Shown one piece after another: positions 1 through 11,562 of a stretch of 64,000 nt of DNA. The first letter of the stretch is position 1, and every line of letters begins with the position of its first letter. A program made the position numbers and the translations under genes. Below the pieces are notes generated by a model, which was not told the DNA's origin, ran no database searches, and saw only the letters and a program-made list of their open reading frames with translations. The stretch comes from Sindora glabra. Its lineage: Eukaryota; Streptophyta; Magnoliopsida; Fabales; Fabaceae. The stretch spans positions 53,349,511 to 53,413,510 of the forward strand of contig CM035235.1 of assembly GCA_020226215.1 (NCBI GenBank), read 5' to 3'.

Positions 1-1269
1 CATTAAAAATGGTTAGATATTATTATATTTATAACATATAATTATATTAATAAAATAAATTTATATAATTAGATTAACCATAACCGACTTGATTCATATA
101 CTCATGGTCTAAACCTTGTCTAAATATTAATCAAAGTATAAGAAAAATATGTCCATTTAATATTTGGTTAGAAAAAAGGAGCTCCACCTTTGTATTTTTT
201 TTTTTTAGCCAAACCATTTGACTCATGAATAGATCTATTCAAATATAAATGCATTGCTTACTTTTGAAGTTTTGGGTTCCTTTCTTTCAATTGAAAAATA
301 CTTTTTGTAGAAATATAATCATTGAATATTAAGAAGTATGGTGGAAGATGTTCCATTTATTTAACATTAAATATGAAGAGTACAATGAAAAATAACATCC
401 TTTGACTTGATCCTTTACTTCAAAAAGGAATATATATCCTAATATTTTATAATCATATTCTTATAAAAATCATTTATTGTTATAAGAAAGGAATATAAAA
501 CTTTAAAAGTAAGTGATACATTTATTTATGAAAAGACCTACTCATGAACTATTTGGTCCAAAAAAATATAAAGTTTTATTTCTTTTTATACCTTGAATAC
601 TAAACAAAATTTTTCTCATGATTAATATTTGGACAAAGTTTAGGTCATGATTATATGAATTAAGTTAGTTCATCCTGACCTAATTGTCAAAATTTTCTTT
701 CATTAACATAATCATATATTATAAAAAATTATATCTAATCATTTTTAATGTAAAAATACATAATTTGATATTTTATATACTTAAATATCCTATTACTTAT
801 TTTAATTTATATTTTTAATAACAAAGAGTATCTTGAGTACCATAACAAAACATACCCAACTATCCTCCAAAATTTTATAGAATTATAGCAATTGTTCAAA
901 TAAATTGTAGATTCATTATAACATATATAGATTGGTTCTACTTTATATATATTGTTAATTAAGAAAATTTTAAATTTTGAACCTTGCAAGATAGATCAAC
1001 TTCATTTTACTTATGAACTGATGATGTACAAAACACAATTATTTATATGACTCTACTATTTTAGACTTTTGTAAACCAAATTGGCCATTTTTAATGAAAC
1101 AATTGTTGCTCTATTATGCATATTTCATAAATTAATTTTACAGTATATATTCATTGTATCCAAATCATTTATCAGAATAATGCACCTAATTTTAAATTTG
1201 GATATATTAAATGATTGATAATACTTTTCTAATAATACACACTTTGTCTACATAACAAAAAGCCTCTAG
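1..1269. other. AT-rich intergenic DNA
   Basis: No gene, RNA or complete mobile element is recognisable. The DNA is very AT-rich, and the short open frames in it have low-complexity, Phe/Ile/Lys/Asn-rich translations typical of chance frames in such DNA. Confidence 0.6.
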
Positions 1270-1280
1270 CAGGTGTACAA

Positions 1281-1413
1281 GTGTTTGCAAAGAGGCTAGT
1301 CTTAAACGGTTATACTTCCACACCTCTGAATTACCACCAGAAAATCGCACTCAAAGGCCTTAAAGGGGGATGCGGCGTTAGACAGCGTAGATTTTTACAT
1401 CCAGCATGGAACT
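1281..1413 (+). pseudogene. Degenerate class III chitinase (GH18) fragment
   Basis: This is a short, badly decayed relic of the same family as the intact gene at 9278-10745. Bases 1351-1413 translate as SKALKGDAALDSVDFYIQ plus HGT. This aligns with the SRPLGDAVLDGVDFDIE active-site stretch of the intact gene, with one extra residue. About 60 bases upstream, in another frame, FAKRL resembles the DARKL/DARRL stretch that precedes it in the other copies, and the DNA between also aligns loosely. The catalytic positions are lost: the last Asp is Tyr and the proton-donor Glu is Gln. An in-frame stop lies at 1326-1328, so at least one frameshift separates the two parts. No other parts of the gene are visible nearby. 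The match is short, so chance similarity is not excluded. Confidence 0.45.
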
Positions 1414-1599
1414 TTTTTTTTTCTTTAAAAAAATTAGTAACAATTCTAAGCCAATTAATATTTAATATATAGATACAAAGTGCTACGTTCGAATGCAGGA
1501 CATAATGAGTGAAAAGTTACAAAGATAACATTGAATTTTATAATATTACTGACGATGCCTGCCGGTAACGTGTTTCCTTGTGATAAACAAATGATGGCA

Positions 1600-1935
1600 T
1601 ATTAGTGCATGTTGGATCATGGTTTCGGGTCGCCCAAAATGGGTCCATACCCCGACCCAATAAACGCCTATAAATAGGCAGATGAAGGAAGTAAATGGGT
1701 TGGTCAGAAATCATTTCCTCATAACTTCTTACAAATTCTCTCTCTTTTCTCTCTGCATACAAAAGGAAGATTTAGTTCGTGAACAAGTTGTTTTTCCGAA
1801 GTGATTAACAATTCGACCAGTAAAAATAAATACAAGATCCTGAATATTTCTGCTGCGTAGTTTCAGAATTTTGGTATGTATGAATCCAAATTTCATATTT
1901 TATATTTTTCCTACAGTGCAGAAACGCAGCTTCTT
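1600..1935 (+). promoter_or_regulatory. Promoter-like block, possibly a Copia-type LTR remnant
   Basis: A block of more balanced composition contains a strong TATA box (CTATAAATAGGC, about 1669-1680), then a pyrimidine-rich leader and no open frame. A candidate 5' end is the TGTTGGATCATGG at about 1609. Near 1873 a TTTTGGTAT sits where a Copia primer-binding site could be, but it does not continue as the usual site. No second LTR, internal domain or target duplication was found. It may equally be the promoter of an unidentified non-coding transcript. Confidence 0.3.
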
Positions 1936-4800
1936 TAAAATATACTTTCCGATCGTACTCTTCAAGGGGATCATTAAACAAGGAAAATATAGAAATAATA
2001 GAATGTTTTCAGCATTTTTGATATTTTCTAATTAAAAATACAAAATTATGATTATTTTTGCGAAAAGCTTTTCCTGAGAGAATAAGTTTAGCGGTATATA
2101 CAGTTTATCGTGCAGTTTCTAACGAGCATAGGAATGTAAATGAATTGAGAGGAATCGAATATTCATAAATTTAAATTTAAACTCATTAAAAAATAAATTA
2201 ACTCGAATCAAATATCATTAAATTCAGATAATTCAAATTCAAATTCAAACCTAACTTGTGAGCTTAAATGAATTTAATTATTCAAATAGTATCTTTCTCA
2301 AGTGCAATTTTTTTGTGATACTTGAAATATTTGAATTTAAATTCAATTTGCTATGAAAATGAACTAGATTAAGTTTTTATAACTTTATTTAAATGATTTA
2401 TTATTTTACTATAATTTGATTATAAAAAATGTTATCTTTTGTAAATAAATTAGACACCAAAATTTTAATTTCATTTTACTTATGAATATAATTTTTTTCT
2501 AATATATTATAAAGCTAATTACTTAAATCAAAATATTATACTTCTTCATATAATTAATATTAATAATTATTAATGAAATAAATATATATATTCATTTAAT
2601 GCAGTTGGTGTATAACTTTTATTGGCACATGCTGCCAGTTGGGTGAGGCGCGCTAGGATTTATGGGAACTTTGTATGTATGGTGGAAAAAAAAATCTTGG
2701 ATTCCACTTATGAGTTTAATGAATGGAAAAGAAAAATGAAAAATTACAACTTCGAGACCTTTGCTTAAATAGTTAGATGTAACAAAAACAAGGGAAAAAA
2801 AAGGAGAAAGAATATAATAATTTTTTTTTCCTGATTAGAGGGGGAGAACACAAGAAGAAAGAAAATGAGAAGAGAATAATTTTTAACTTCAAAACAAATC
2901 TTAAAATCAAGAATAAATTTATAACAAATCAATTTTTATTCATTTTCCTCTTTTATATTTTTAGAAAATATCTCGGTGGCTCGTGCTCCTTTTCCTCTAT
3001 TCCTCTAGACTTTTATCCCTTTCTAACCTTGTAATCAATAAAAAAAAATCTTATTCTTCACTCTTTTTATTCTTTTGATTTTTTCCACTCATTTTTCTGT
3101 AGAAATAAGCTATTGTGTTGTGACAAGTCGTAACGACGCAAAAAGTAACTGTCAATCTAATTCAAATTTATTTCAAATTCGATATGATTGCACTATCTGT
3201 GTGGTAAACAAAATAATATTTTATATACGTATATGGGAATGTCCATCTGAATTTAATATTAAAGAATGTTTAGAAGCCATCTGAATCTTGTTGGATAAAA
3301 AGATATAAGTTTGCAAGTGTCGTCTAATGATGTAAGGTTTAAATTATAAAATCAAAATTAATTTTTCAATGTGAATATAAGTTAATGAGCAAAACAATTC
3401 ACAAGTTCAGTAAAAATGAGTAAGTGATTAAGGGGCTATTTAGTATCATAAAGGATAATTAATTATATAAAATTATTTTATATTGAATAACATTTTTTAT
3501 AATTTATTATTCATAAATATATTTTTGTTTGATTAATATATAGAAAAAAGATTTAAATTTAATTTGTTATCAGCATGAATCATTATTATACTATTACTTA
3601 TTTATGATTTACTACATCAATGAAAAATCAATAAAATTCTTTTAATGAGAAAGAAAGTAGAAGGAAGGGAGAGAAAACGAAGGAAAGTAGAGAGTTCTAT
3701 CTTCATCAATTACTAATGTAAAAAAATTTTAATTATTTTTTTTAATAATATATTTTTCTTATTTATTGATAGTATAAAATATTTTATATTATCATTAGAT
3801 CAAATTTAAATTCTATGAAAAGATCACTTTTTAAGAGACAATGGATAAAAATTTTAATGTTTCTTTCTTTCTTTCTTTCTTTCTTTATTCAATTAAAATA
3901 AAAAGGTTACTTTGAATTATTTTAAATTCAAGATTACGATTAATAATTGATTATTAAAAAATTTTAAAAGTGTAATCAAATATCCCTGTAAAGAATGACA
4001 ATTAATTATTAAAAATGTTAATTTTTATTAAAAAATTAAATTTTAATTGTGGTACCAAACAAGCACGCTTGCATGCTTCTCGTCTCGGGTCGATCAAAAT
4101 TTTATTTATTGGATTAGGAATAAAATAATGACATGCATTTTCGCTTTACCGTAGCAGCCATATTGAGAACAGTTGTGGAAAAACATTCCTGGAGGCCAAT
4201 CAAATTGATGCAGCGAAGTTTCTAAGTTGTGATCTGCAAATGTAGTATTATTGTGCATAATATTAATATTATGAATTATATTGTAGTTGTAAATTTTCAC
4301 AAATTTATATTATAATAATTACATTCTTTTTATATTAATTCATAATTTTATTAATCATAATAAAATTATTATCGTAACTGCAATTTATAACATGTGATAC
4401 AGTGATAGATATCGTTGACTACACCGTACAGTGAGTGGCTCCACTCGGTACGAGGTTGAATTTTAAAGCAATAATATAAAGTTTATATATATGCACTAAA
4501 ATTCTCATGACAATCATGACAATGCAAAAAATTTTTAAAAAATGAATCTAAATATATTTAAATTTTGTTGACACCTAATTTTATTCAGTTAATAATGTAA
4601 TTAAAATAAAATTTAAAAAAATAATAAATAATAAATTTTTTTAAGAATTAATTAAAAATAATTTTTTAAAAAAATTAAAATTATAAAAATAATAATAATG
4701 ATAATAATAAATAAATAAATTTTTTAAAAATAATAATAATTAAAAAAATAAAAATAAAATAAATAAATAAATAAAGTTGTAACTAGTTATTTTTATTCTT
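1936..4800. other. AT-rich intergenic DNA with a (TTTC)n microsatellite
   Basis: No gene is supported. The stretch holds low-complexity AT DNA, a TTTC microsatellite of about 27 bases at 3860-3886, and a long run of ATA/AAT/AAAT low-complexity repeats at about 4610-4780. The part around 4240-4400 (TA-rich with a CGTAACTGCAATTTATAAC end) faintly resembles the end of the MITE found at 43833-43994, but no matching left end is visible. Confidence 0.5.
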
Positions 4801-5850
4801 CTTATTTTCAATGAGCGGTTATCCACGGCTGCCTATCATGAAACCTGTTTCTCCACTGAATTCGGTGTGAAATTCTCTCTTTTCACACATAAAGAAAGAA
4901 GACGTGTGTTACTCATGGGCGGCTCCTCCTTTCTATCGCTAACATCTTAAGGGGGAGGAGAGCCAGAAGAGAGCAGAGGAGCCACGAAGAGAGAGGGGAG
5001 AACAAAAAAAAAAAGGGAGACAGAGAAGAGCCAGAGAGAGGGGCCACAGAGAGTAGAAAAAGAGAGGAGTTTGAAGGGGAAGGCTCGCTCCCTCTATCTC
5101 GGGGGCATCATCTCGTTCCCCTGGCTTTCTCACTATCTCCCTCAATTTCCTTGCGTTAAAGTTTATAATATGATGCGGAGTTCGTCTTGGCTTAGCATAG
5201 AACTTTTTCAGTTCTTATATGACGTAAATAAAGATGCATGGCACTCTAAAGAAGCCCAACATTGGGTACCAGTATCATCATTCACTCTCATCTCTAACCC
5301 TCCTCTCTCTCAGATTTCTGGCTATTAGAGCTGTTGCCAATTGTCCCTTCAACGCGCCTCATCGCTGCAGCAAGTTTCCGCTCTTGATCGCAATTGAAAT
5401 TTCTGGTTCCTGCATGGTTGTTGCCCTTCCAACATGCAATTGTAATAAAGACAACATGATGCTCGCACCATCTAAATGAAGGAATGAGTATAGCTAAGGT
5501 TGGCGAGAAGATGGCAGCGAACGGGAATTGAAAGAACAACGGAGATTTCAGCTTCGGGAATGAAAATACGGCGGCAACTAGAAATGCTTTGTCGAGGATT
5601 CAAAAGCACGAATAGTGTCAGCCACGGACAAACTAAAACCCGAGAGTGGGATCATAAGGCATGTGGCTATACAGCAACAGCAGACGATTCAACATGTGGC
5701 GATGGGAGACCCGTGAACATTGAAATACAAGGCCTTGGTATAAGATGACACATGGCGGGTATGATGTAATAAATTCTAAATATGATGATTATAGGAGTAA
5801 GAAATGTCAATGGATGCATGTGGTTGTTTGGTTAGACTCAATTATTTATT
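4800..5850. other. GC-richer block of unknown identity
   Basis: The composition changes sharply from about 4800 to 5760 relative to the flanking AT-rich DNA. A purine-rich GAGAGA/GGAGAG tract fills about 4950-5075. Several overlapping open frames of 80-85 codons lie on both strands, but none is longer and none resembles a known family. A TGATGTAATAAATTC stretch near 5763 could act as a poly(A) signal. I read this as a possible non-coding transcript or a non-autonomous element; no repeat of it was seen elsewhere in the window. Confidence 0.35.
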
Positions 5851-5916
5851 CATTTGAAATTTATATTATGTTTGCTTTTTCTTATTATCGCATGTATATA
5901 TATTTTGTAAGGATGG

Positions 5917-6321
5917 AATAATATTGAAATTGGTTGCAGGTGCAATAAAAATAATTTTTATTTTTTTGAGCAATTCTTTAATTAAATTTGACTATGAAGT
6001 TAGAAAAATTTGATATTTCAAAAAATTATAAAAATAAAATTGTATTATAATTTCAATTTTCTTGAGCAGTTATGTATTTAAATTTAGTTATGAAGTTAGT
6101 AAATTTGATAGTTTAAAATTGTGGAATAATATTGAAATTATAAAAATAATATTGAATTATGATTTCAATTTTTCTAAATAGTTATATATTTCGATTTAGT
6201 CATGAAATTGATAAATTTGATACTTTATAATTGTTGAATAATATTGAAATCATAATTTCAATTTTTCTAAATTTTTATTTTAGATTTGGCAATGAAGTTA
6301 GACAAATTTGATAATCTTGAA
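5917..6321. repeat. Four degenerate tandem copies of a roughly 100-bp AT-rich unit
   Basis: The order AATAATATTGAAAT, then TTTCAATTTT, a TTGAGCA or TCTAAAT stretch, a TTATGAAGTTAG-like stretch and AAATTTGATA recurs about four times at roughly 85-115 base spacing. Copies differ by substitutions and small indels. It looks like an old local tandem amplification with no coding potential. Confidence 0.6.
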
Positions 6322-6552
6322 TAAAAATCATAAATATGATATTTTTAAATAAATGAATAAATAAAATTATTAAAAATAATTTTTTAAAAAAGGACTATAT
6401 TACAATTATTTTATTAAAAATATTTTAAAATTAACAAAATGAAAATCTTTAAAAATAGATAAAATAATAATTCATTAATAATAAAATAAAAATTATTAAT
6501 TTTTTTAAATATAATAAATAAAAAAATCATTCATATAATAAAATTTGTAAAA

Positions 6553-6850
6553 TTAAGTAATCTAATTGCAAGTACAATCATAATGGTACTTAATATTATT
6601 GAGGCATATTATTCTGTTCAAATCCTATCATGAAGTTGAAAGGATATAACAACTAAATTAATTAATAATTTAAAAATATAAAATATAAAAATCTTTCAAA
6701 AATAATAAAATTTGTATTTATAACATATCAAAGTTAAGTAATCCAATTACAGGTGTAATCATAATGATACTTAACATTATTGAGGCAGTTTTCATCTGAA
6801 TTCTGCCTTGAAATTGGATAGATTTGGATAATCAGATTAACAATTTAATC
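6553..6850. repeat. Two diverged copies of a roughly 180-bp unit
   Basis: The segment at 6553-6612 (AAGTAATCTAATTGCA, then TACTTAATATTATTGAGGC) recurs with changes at 6733-6792. Similarity continues downstream through a CTGTTC/CTGAATTC-ATGAAGTTG/TTGAAATTG stretch. It follows directly on the tandem repeat at 5.9-6.3 kb. Confidence 0.5.
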
Positions 6851-9180
6851 AAAATTAAAAATTATACTCTTAATAAAATACATATAATATAATAAGAATC
6901 ATCATAATTCAATACATGAGATAGAATTAGAATAAATGGGCAACCGTTTGTTGAATGGATGTTATAGGATGCTAACACCTTCCTTGCATGTAACCTACTT
7001 CTGAATCTGAACTTTGAGAATGCAAACCATTTTCGGTTTCTAATCACATCATAAAAAAAATTGGCGTCGATTCCTTTTTCTTTTTATTCACACACAGCAA
7101 AATCATGCTTTCGGAGGAGGCATGGAGGCCCGCTCGCCTCTCTTAGATCCCACTGCGGGGTACGTTGCAACAAATTTAATATACATATGAAGATTTTTTA
7201 GATTTGAGGATGTCATGGCTCCCACGGATCCCTTATCTATTCCCCTAAATTAACCCATATTTGAAAAAAAAAAAGACTTTATGAGGGAATTAAGCATTAT
7301 AGTTAATTAGTTTTATTTGTTTGGATGAAATTTTTTTTTCATAATATATAGTTATAAATATTAATTTGAGAAAAAATATTTTATTTATTTAACACTAATT
7401 ATGAAGAGTTTGAGGAAAGTAATTTTCTTCTTTAAAAAAAAAGAATTTACTCTTCTCCATTAATATAATTTTAAGTATTTTTTTAGTCACAAATATATGA
7501 AATATATGAAACATGTAACTCTTTCATTAATATAAATACAAATGATATTTTTTTAAAAAACATTTTTTCAATAAAATAAATGGTGCTTAAATAGATAATA
7601 ATAGTGGAAAGTAGGGTATAAATTGTGATTTATAACTGTAATATTACACGCAATAATATATAATTGTAATTTTTTATAATTTTATATTATAATAACTGTA
7701 TTTTCTCTATTTATTTATAATTTTATTATTTTGGGAAAAATCGTAATTAAAATTTAAAAGCATGGTGCCAAGCATCATACATCGCACCTAATTAAAGTCT
7801 TTTTCCTCCACTTGTTGGCAAGTGGCAGGATTAGTCAAGATATGATCCTCTCATGCAATATGTTAAAATAGACTGATGGTTTCAAAGGACTCAAGTCTAA
7901 TTAGTATGTATCTTGTACATGCCAATTTTTTAAGAAATGTAACTTAAACGTGGAATCTCGGTAATTAACCTTTTATAATAAAATCTAATTTAATTGTACC
8001 TATGTGATGGTTATTTTTAATTATTACGTTTTATAACTTTAATCAATAGTAAAAAAGAATCCAATATATTGAGGCCTTTTGGATTAGTCATTACCGTTCA
8101 TATTCATTCAGGTGAGAGAGCAGTAAATTTTATGTTCAATTCCTATCAGAATTTACCAAAAGATTTTTCTTTCTCATCTGTGGAACGACCCATATTCCTC
8201 TTCCTCACTCAACAATCTCATATGTCAAAAATATCAAAGAAAAAAAATGGATCTAAAATTCTAGCATGTATTGGGTTCATACTCATGTTTTAGAAACTGG
8301 ACAGAATTATACAGTCTCGGTTATTTTACTATATATCTTATTCGAATTCGAATTGATTTAAAGAATTGTTTTAGTAGGGAAATCGAATTGAATTGTTCTA
8401 AATTGACAAGGATAAGGAGTCGAAAAATCATTTCAATTTTGAAAGATTAGCCAGTGAAATAGTTTTCATTTTTTAACTTTTTAATTATGTTAGCTCAGTA
8501 AGTTTATATGTAATCAAAAAGCTAACAAAAGAAAAAATATAATACCTAATTGATTAAAATATCATTAATTTGCTTCCTCTAATTTTTTTATTTTTACATA
8601 AATCGTAAACTTGTATATATATTAGATTAGTCGTTATTTAAATCTTTAGTAAATTTTTATTTCTTATATTTTCCTATTCGCTTATTAATTTTACTTATTA
8701 AATCAATCAAATCATGTTCCAGTGATTTTTCCTATTACTATCTATCCAATTTTTAAAATATTGATTATTAATTAACATGGACGAGTATATAAAATTCTCA
8801 CTTTGCACTATATTGTAATAGAAAGAAATTGGACATTTTGTAATTAAAATTCTCAATCAAAGTTTCCCTTTGATGTTTTAGTGTTTATAGAACAAAAATG
8901 TTATAAGTATGGGAAATGATTTGAAATTAAATTTTAAATTTTTTTATAATCATTAGATTAAATTTTACAAATTTGTCCCATCATTCTGTACTTAATTACA
9001 GTTTTTAAATTATATTTAAAATCTGATTTCAAATTCTATTTTTGATGTGTATAATGTTATTCTTCATGAAATCATCACTCTTTTATCAATAACAAAAAGA
9101 ATCTTAAAATACGATTTATATAAACTTTATTTAATTATCACGAACTTGAATCCATAACATTATCATTCTTTCATGGAAAT
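6851..9180. other. AT-rich intergenic DNA
   Basis: No gene is supported. A short GC-richer patch at about 7070-7180 has no recognisable content. The last few hundred bases before 9180 are upstream DNA of the chitinase gene. Confidence 0.5.
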
Positions 9181-9211
9181 ATCCAAAATCTTTCTATCAG
9201 TTTCAAGCTTC

Positions 9212-9219
9212 TATAAATA
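9212..9219 (+). promoter_or_regulatory. TATA box of the intact chitinase gene
   Basis: TATAAATA lies 66 bases upstream of the start codon at 9278. That predicts transcription starting near 9240-9250 and a short 5' leader of about 30-40 bases. Confidence 0.75.
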
Positions 9220-9277
9220 GGGTTCTACCCCAGAAACTCATTGGCAACAAATTCAAACTCAGAAAAATTCAGTCACA

Positions 9278-10745
9278 ATGACCACAAAACCCTCTCCCCG
9301 ATCATCTCTTTCCTTCTTGCTTTCTCTTGCCTTGTTGGTTTCCACCACAAATGCCGGAGACATTGGGATTTATTGGGGCCAAGATGGCAGAGAAGGCACA
9401 CTGGCTGAGACATGTAAAACTGGTCTATACAAAATTGTTAATGTGGCATTTCTCTCCAAGTTCGGCAACTTTCAAAACCCTCAGTTAAATCTGGCTGGCC
9501 ATTGTGATCCTACTTCAAATGGCTGCCAGGGATTGACCAATGATATTCGAACTTGCCAGAGCAAGGGCATAAAGGTCATCCTCTCCATCGGAGGCGGCAA
9601 CTCCAACAGTTACTCGTTGGTGTCGGCGGATGATGCCCGGAAATTGGCCGACCGCATTTGGGACAACTACTTGGGAGGAAAATCGAGCTCGAGACCATTG
9701 GGTGATGCTGTGTTGGATGGTGTGGATTTCGATATTGAAGGTACCGAAAATTTACGGGGAAGAAAATGTTATCCTGTATGTTTGTTAAAAAATTTAGTTT
9801 TAATTAAGGTGGCATATACCTAATATTTTTAGTATTTTACCAAAGAATTAAGTAGAAGTATCATAATTCTCTAGCTAGTTTACGGTGGAAACATAACACA
9901 TCATTTAGTCTTGGTTGAAAATTATAGGAGAAGTACAACATCTTCATAGATATTCATAAGTTGTTTGGTTAATTATTAAATAATAAAGTTGTAAAAAAAT
10001 AAAGAAAGTAATGTGAAATGTAGAAGATTGTTTACTTACCTCTTTTTAAATGAGATGAACTTTGCACCGAAATTTTTAATTTTCATTATTATTCAAATAA
10101 TTTGAATATTTGTCCAAAAGTCATATAAAGTGAATATCTTCCTAAAAAGCCTTCCTTAGAAGAATTTATTTCTAAGTGTGAACATTTGTTGGAAAATAGT
10201 ATAATCAATCAATTTAAAAACTTGGATTAATAAATATAAAATAATATCGTTTCATTATTTGCTCAAATAAGTCATCATTTTTCTATGACCCATTTAATCA
10301 AACAGGCACTGGCGGTCGACAATTTTACGCCGATCTTGCCGGGAGGCTGAGGGAGCGCGGCAATCAAGGCGGCCGGAAAGTGTACTTAACAGCCGCTCCA
10401 CAGTGTCCGTTCCCCGACCAAGCTCTAAACACAGCACTCTCTACAGGGCTTTTCGACTACGTTTGGATCCAATTTTACAACAATCGTGATTGCGAGGTTA
10501 ATTCTGGAAAATTCCAGAACTCTTGGAACCAGTGGGTTTCGACCATAAAAGCAGGCAAGTTTTATGTGGGACTTCCTGCTGCACAAGGTGCAGCTGGCAG
10601 TGGTTACGTGAGCCCGGATGTTGTTAGAAATCAAGTGCTGCCTTTTGTGAAAAGATCAGGTGATAAATATGGAGGTGTTATGCTTTGGAATAGGTACTAT
10701 GATAAGCAAACTAATTTTGGTTCTGCTATCGGAAGTGCGGTTTGA
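9278..10745 (+). CDS. Acidic endochitinase, class III (GH18, hevamine-type)
   Basis: This enzyme hydrolyses beta-1,4 bonds of chitin, and many family members also have lysozyme activity. It is expected to be secreted to the apoplast as a defence protein. The model joins 9278-9740 and 10306-10745, giving 300 residues, the usual family length. Residues 1-26 form a signal peptide (hydrophobic core, cut after TTNA). The mature N-terminus GDIGIYWGQ is the first strand of the TIM barrel. The active-site motif DGVDFDIE is at residues 147-154, with Glu154 as the proton donor. Six cysteines (ETC, GHC, NGC, RTC, PQC, RDC) match the three disulphides of hevamine. APQCPFPD and VWIQFYNN are further family signatures. 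The intron begins right after the Glu154 codon, within the next Gly codon. The C-terminus has no long vacuolar extension. No break was found, so this is the only chitinase here likely to make protein. Confidence 0.93.
9741..10305 (+). other. Intron of the chitinase gene (565 bp)
   Basis: The donor GAAG|GTACCG and acceptor AAACAG|GCACT restore DFDIEG followed by TGGRQFYADLAG when spliced. Read through, the frame would diverge after IEGT and stop at 9821-9823. The intron is AT-rich. The two duplicated chitinase copies at 43.6 and 53.8 kb have no intron at this place. Confidence 0.9.
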
Positions 10746-10793
10746 AGCTATAGCCTTGAAATAATGACAATATATGTACGCCCTTTATTAACA

Positions 10794-10830
10794 AATAAAT
10801 TTTCAGCTCTGGCGAGTTGAAGTGAATAAA
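10794..10830 (+). terminator. Poly(A) signals of the chitinase gene
   Basis: Two AATAAA hexamers, at 10794-10799 and 10825-10830, lie 49 and 80 bases after the stop codon. Cleavage would be expected shortly after one of them. Confidence 0.6.
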
Positions 10831-11562
10831 AGGGCTTTATTGTAAGTGGAAAATATAACTTGTTCTAGAGATTGGAGTTATGATCTAAGGGCGTTGTTCT
10901 TAAATTGCACGTGCGCATATTTTAGAAAGTGGGCCTCTCATTCTACCATAAGGCACTACCCACTTTTTCACTCGTTTAATTATTAATTCGCTATTGATTG
11001 AATCGCTTTAAATTAAAAATATAAATTATATATATATACATACATATACATTAATATATATCTCTAATAATAAGTTGTGATAAAATTTAAAAAGTAATAC
11101 AACATAAATTAATGATATAAATAAATAAGTAATAAAATATAAGTGATATAATAATAATTTATGTTAAAAATATTATAATGTAACATAAATTTAATTGATT
11201 TGAAAATTTGAAGGCATTATTTCTCAGTTATTATAAAATTGCAAAATTATTTTCCTAAAAGATATATAAAATTTGTAATGAACCGGTTTGTTGGTTTGGT
11301 TCATCCATTGTAGCTGGTTCACGTCATTTTTAATTGTTTCAAGTGTATTTTTAATTCAACACCTCTAATTGGACTAACTTACTAATCAGTTTAATTTTTA
11401 AAACTATGTAATGAGAACTTGTTGATCATAATGTAGAGGCAATATGATCATGATTTTAAAATACAACCAGTAATTGTAATATTATGTGTAATATTGTTAT
11501 TGCATTGTGATTTGCAATCTTCCTTTGCACCGGCTGCGTGTTTCCACAATTTACTGATTACT
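10831..11562. other. Intergenic DNA between the chitinase gene and the repeat block
   Basis: AT-rich DNA with short TA runs. No gene or repeat unit is recognised. Confidence 0.5.

Noticed and set aside
4939..5748. Four to five overlapping open frames of 68-85 codons in the GC-richer block
   Set aside because: They lie on both strands in conflicting frames, lack family similarity and end at random stops. The frame length is expected from the higher GC content.
9278..9823. Reading the first chitinase frame through to 9823 as a truncated protein
   Set aside because: The frame leaves the family after IEG, and a donor/acceptor pair restores the full 300-residue protein.
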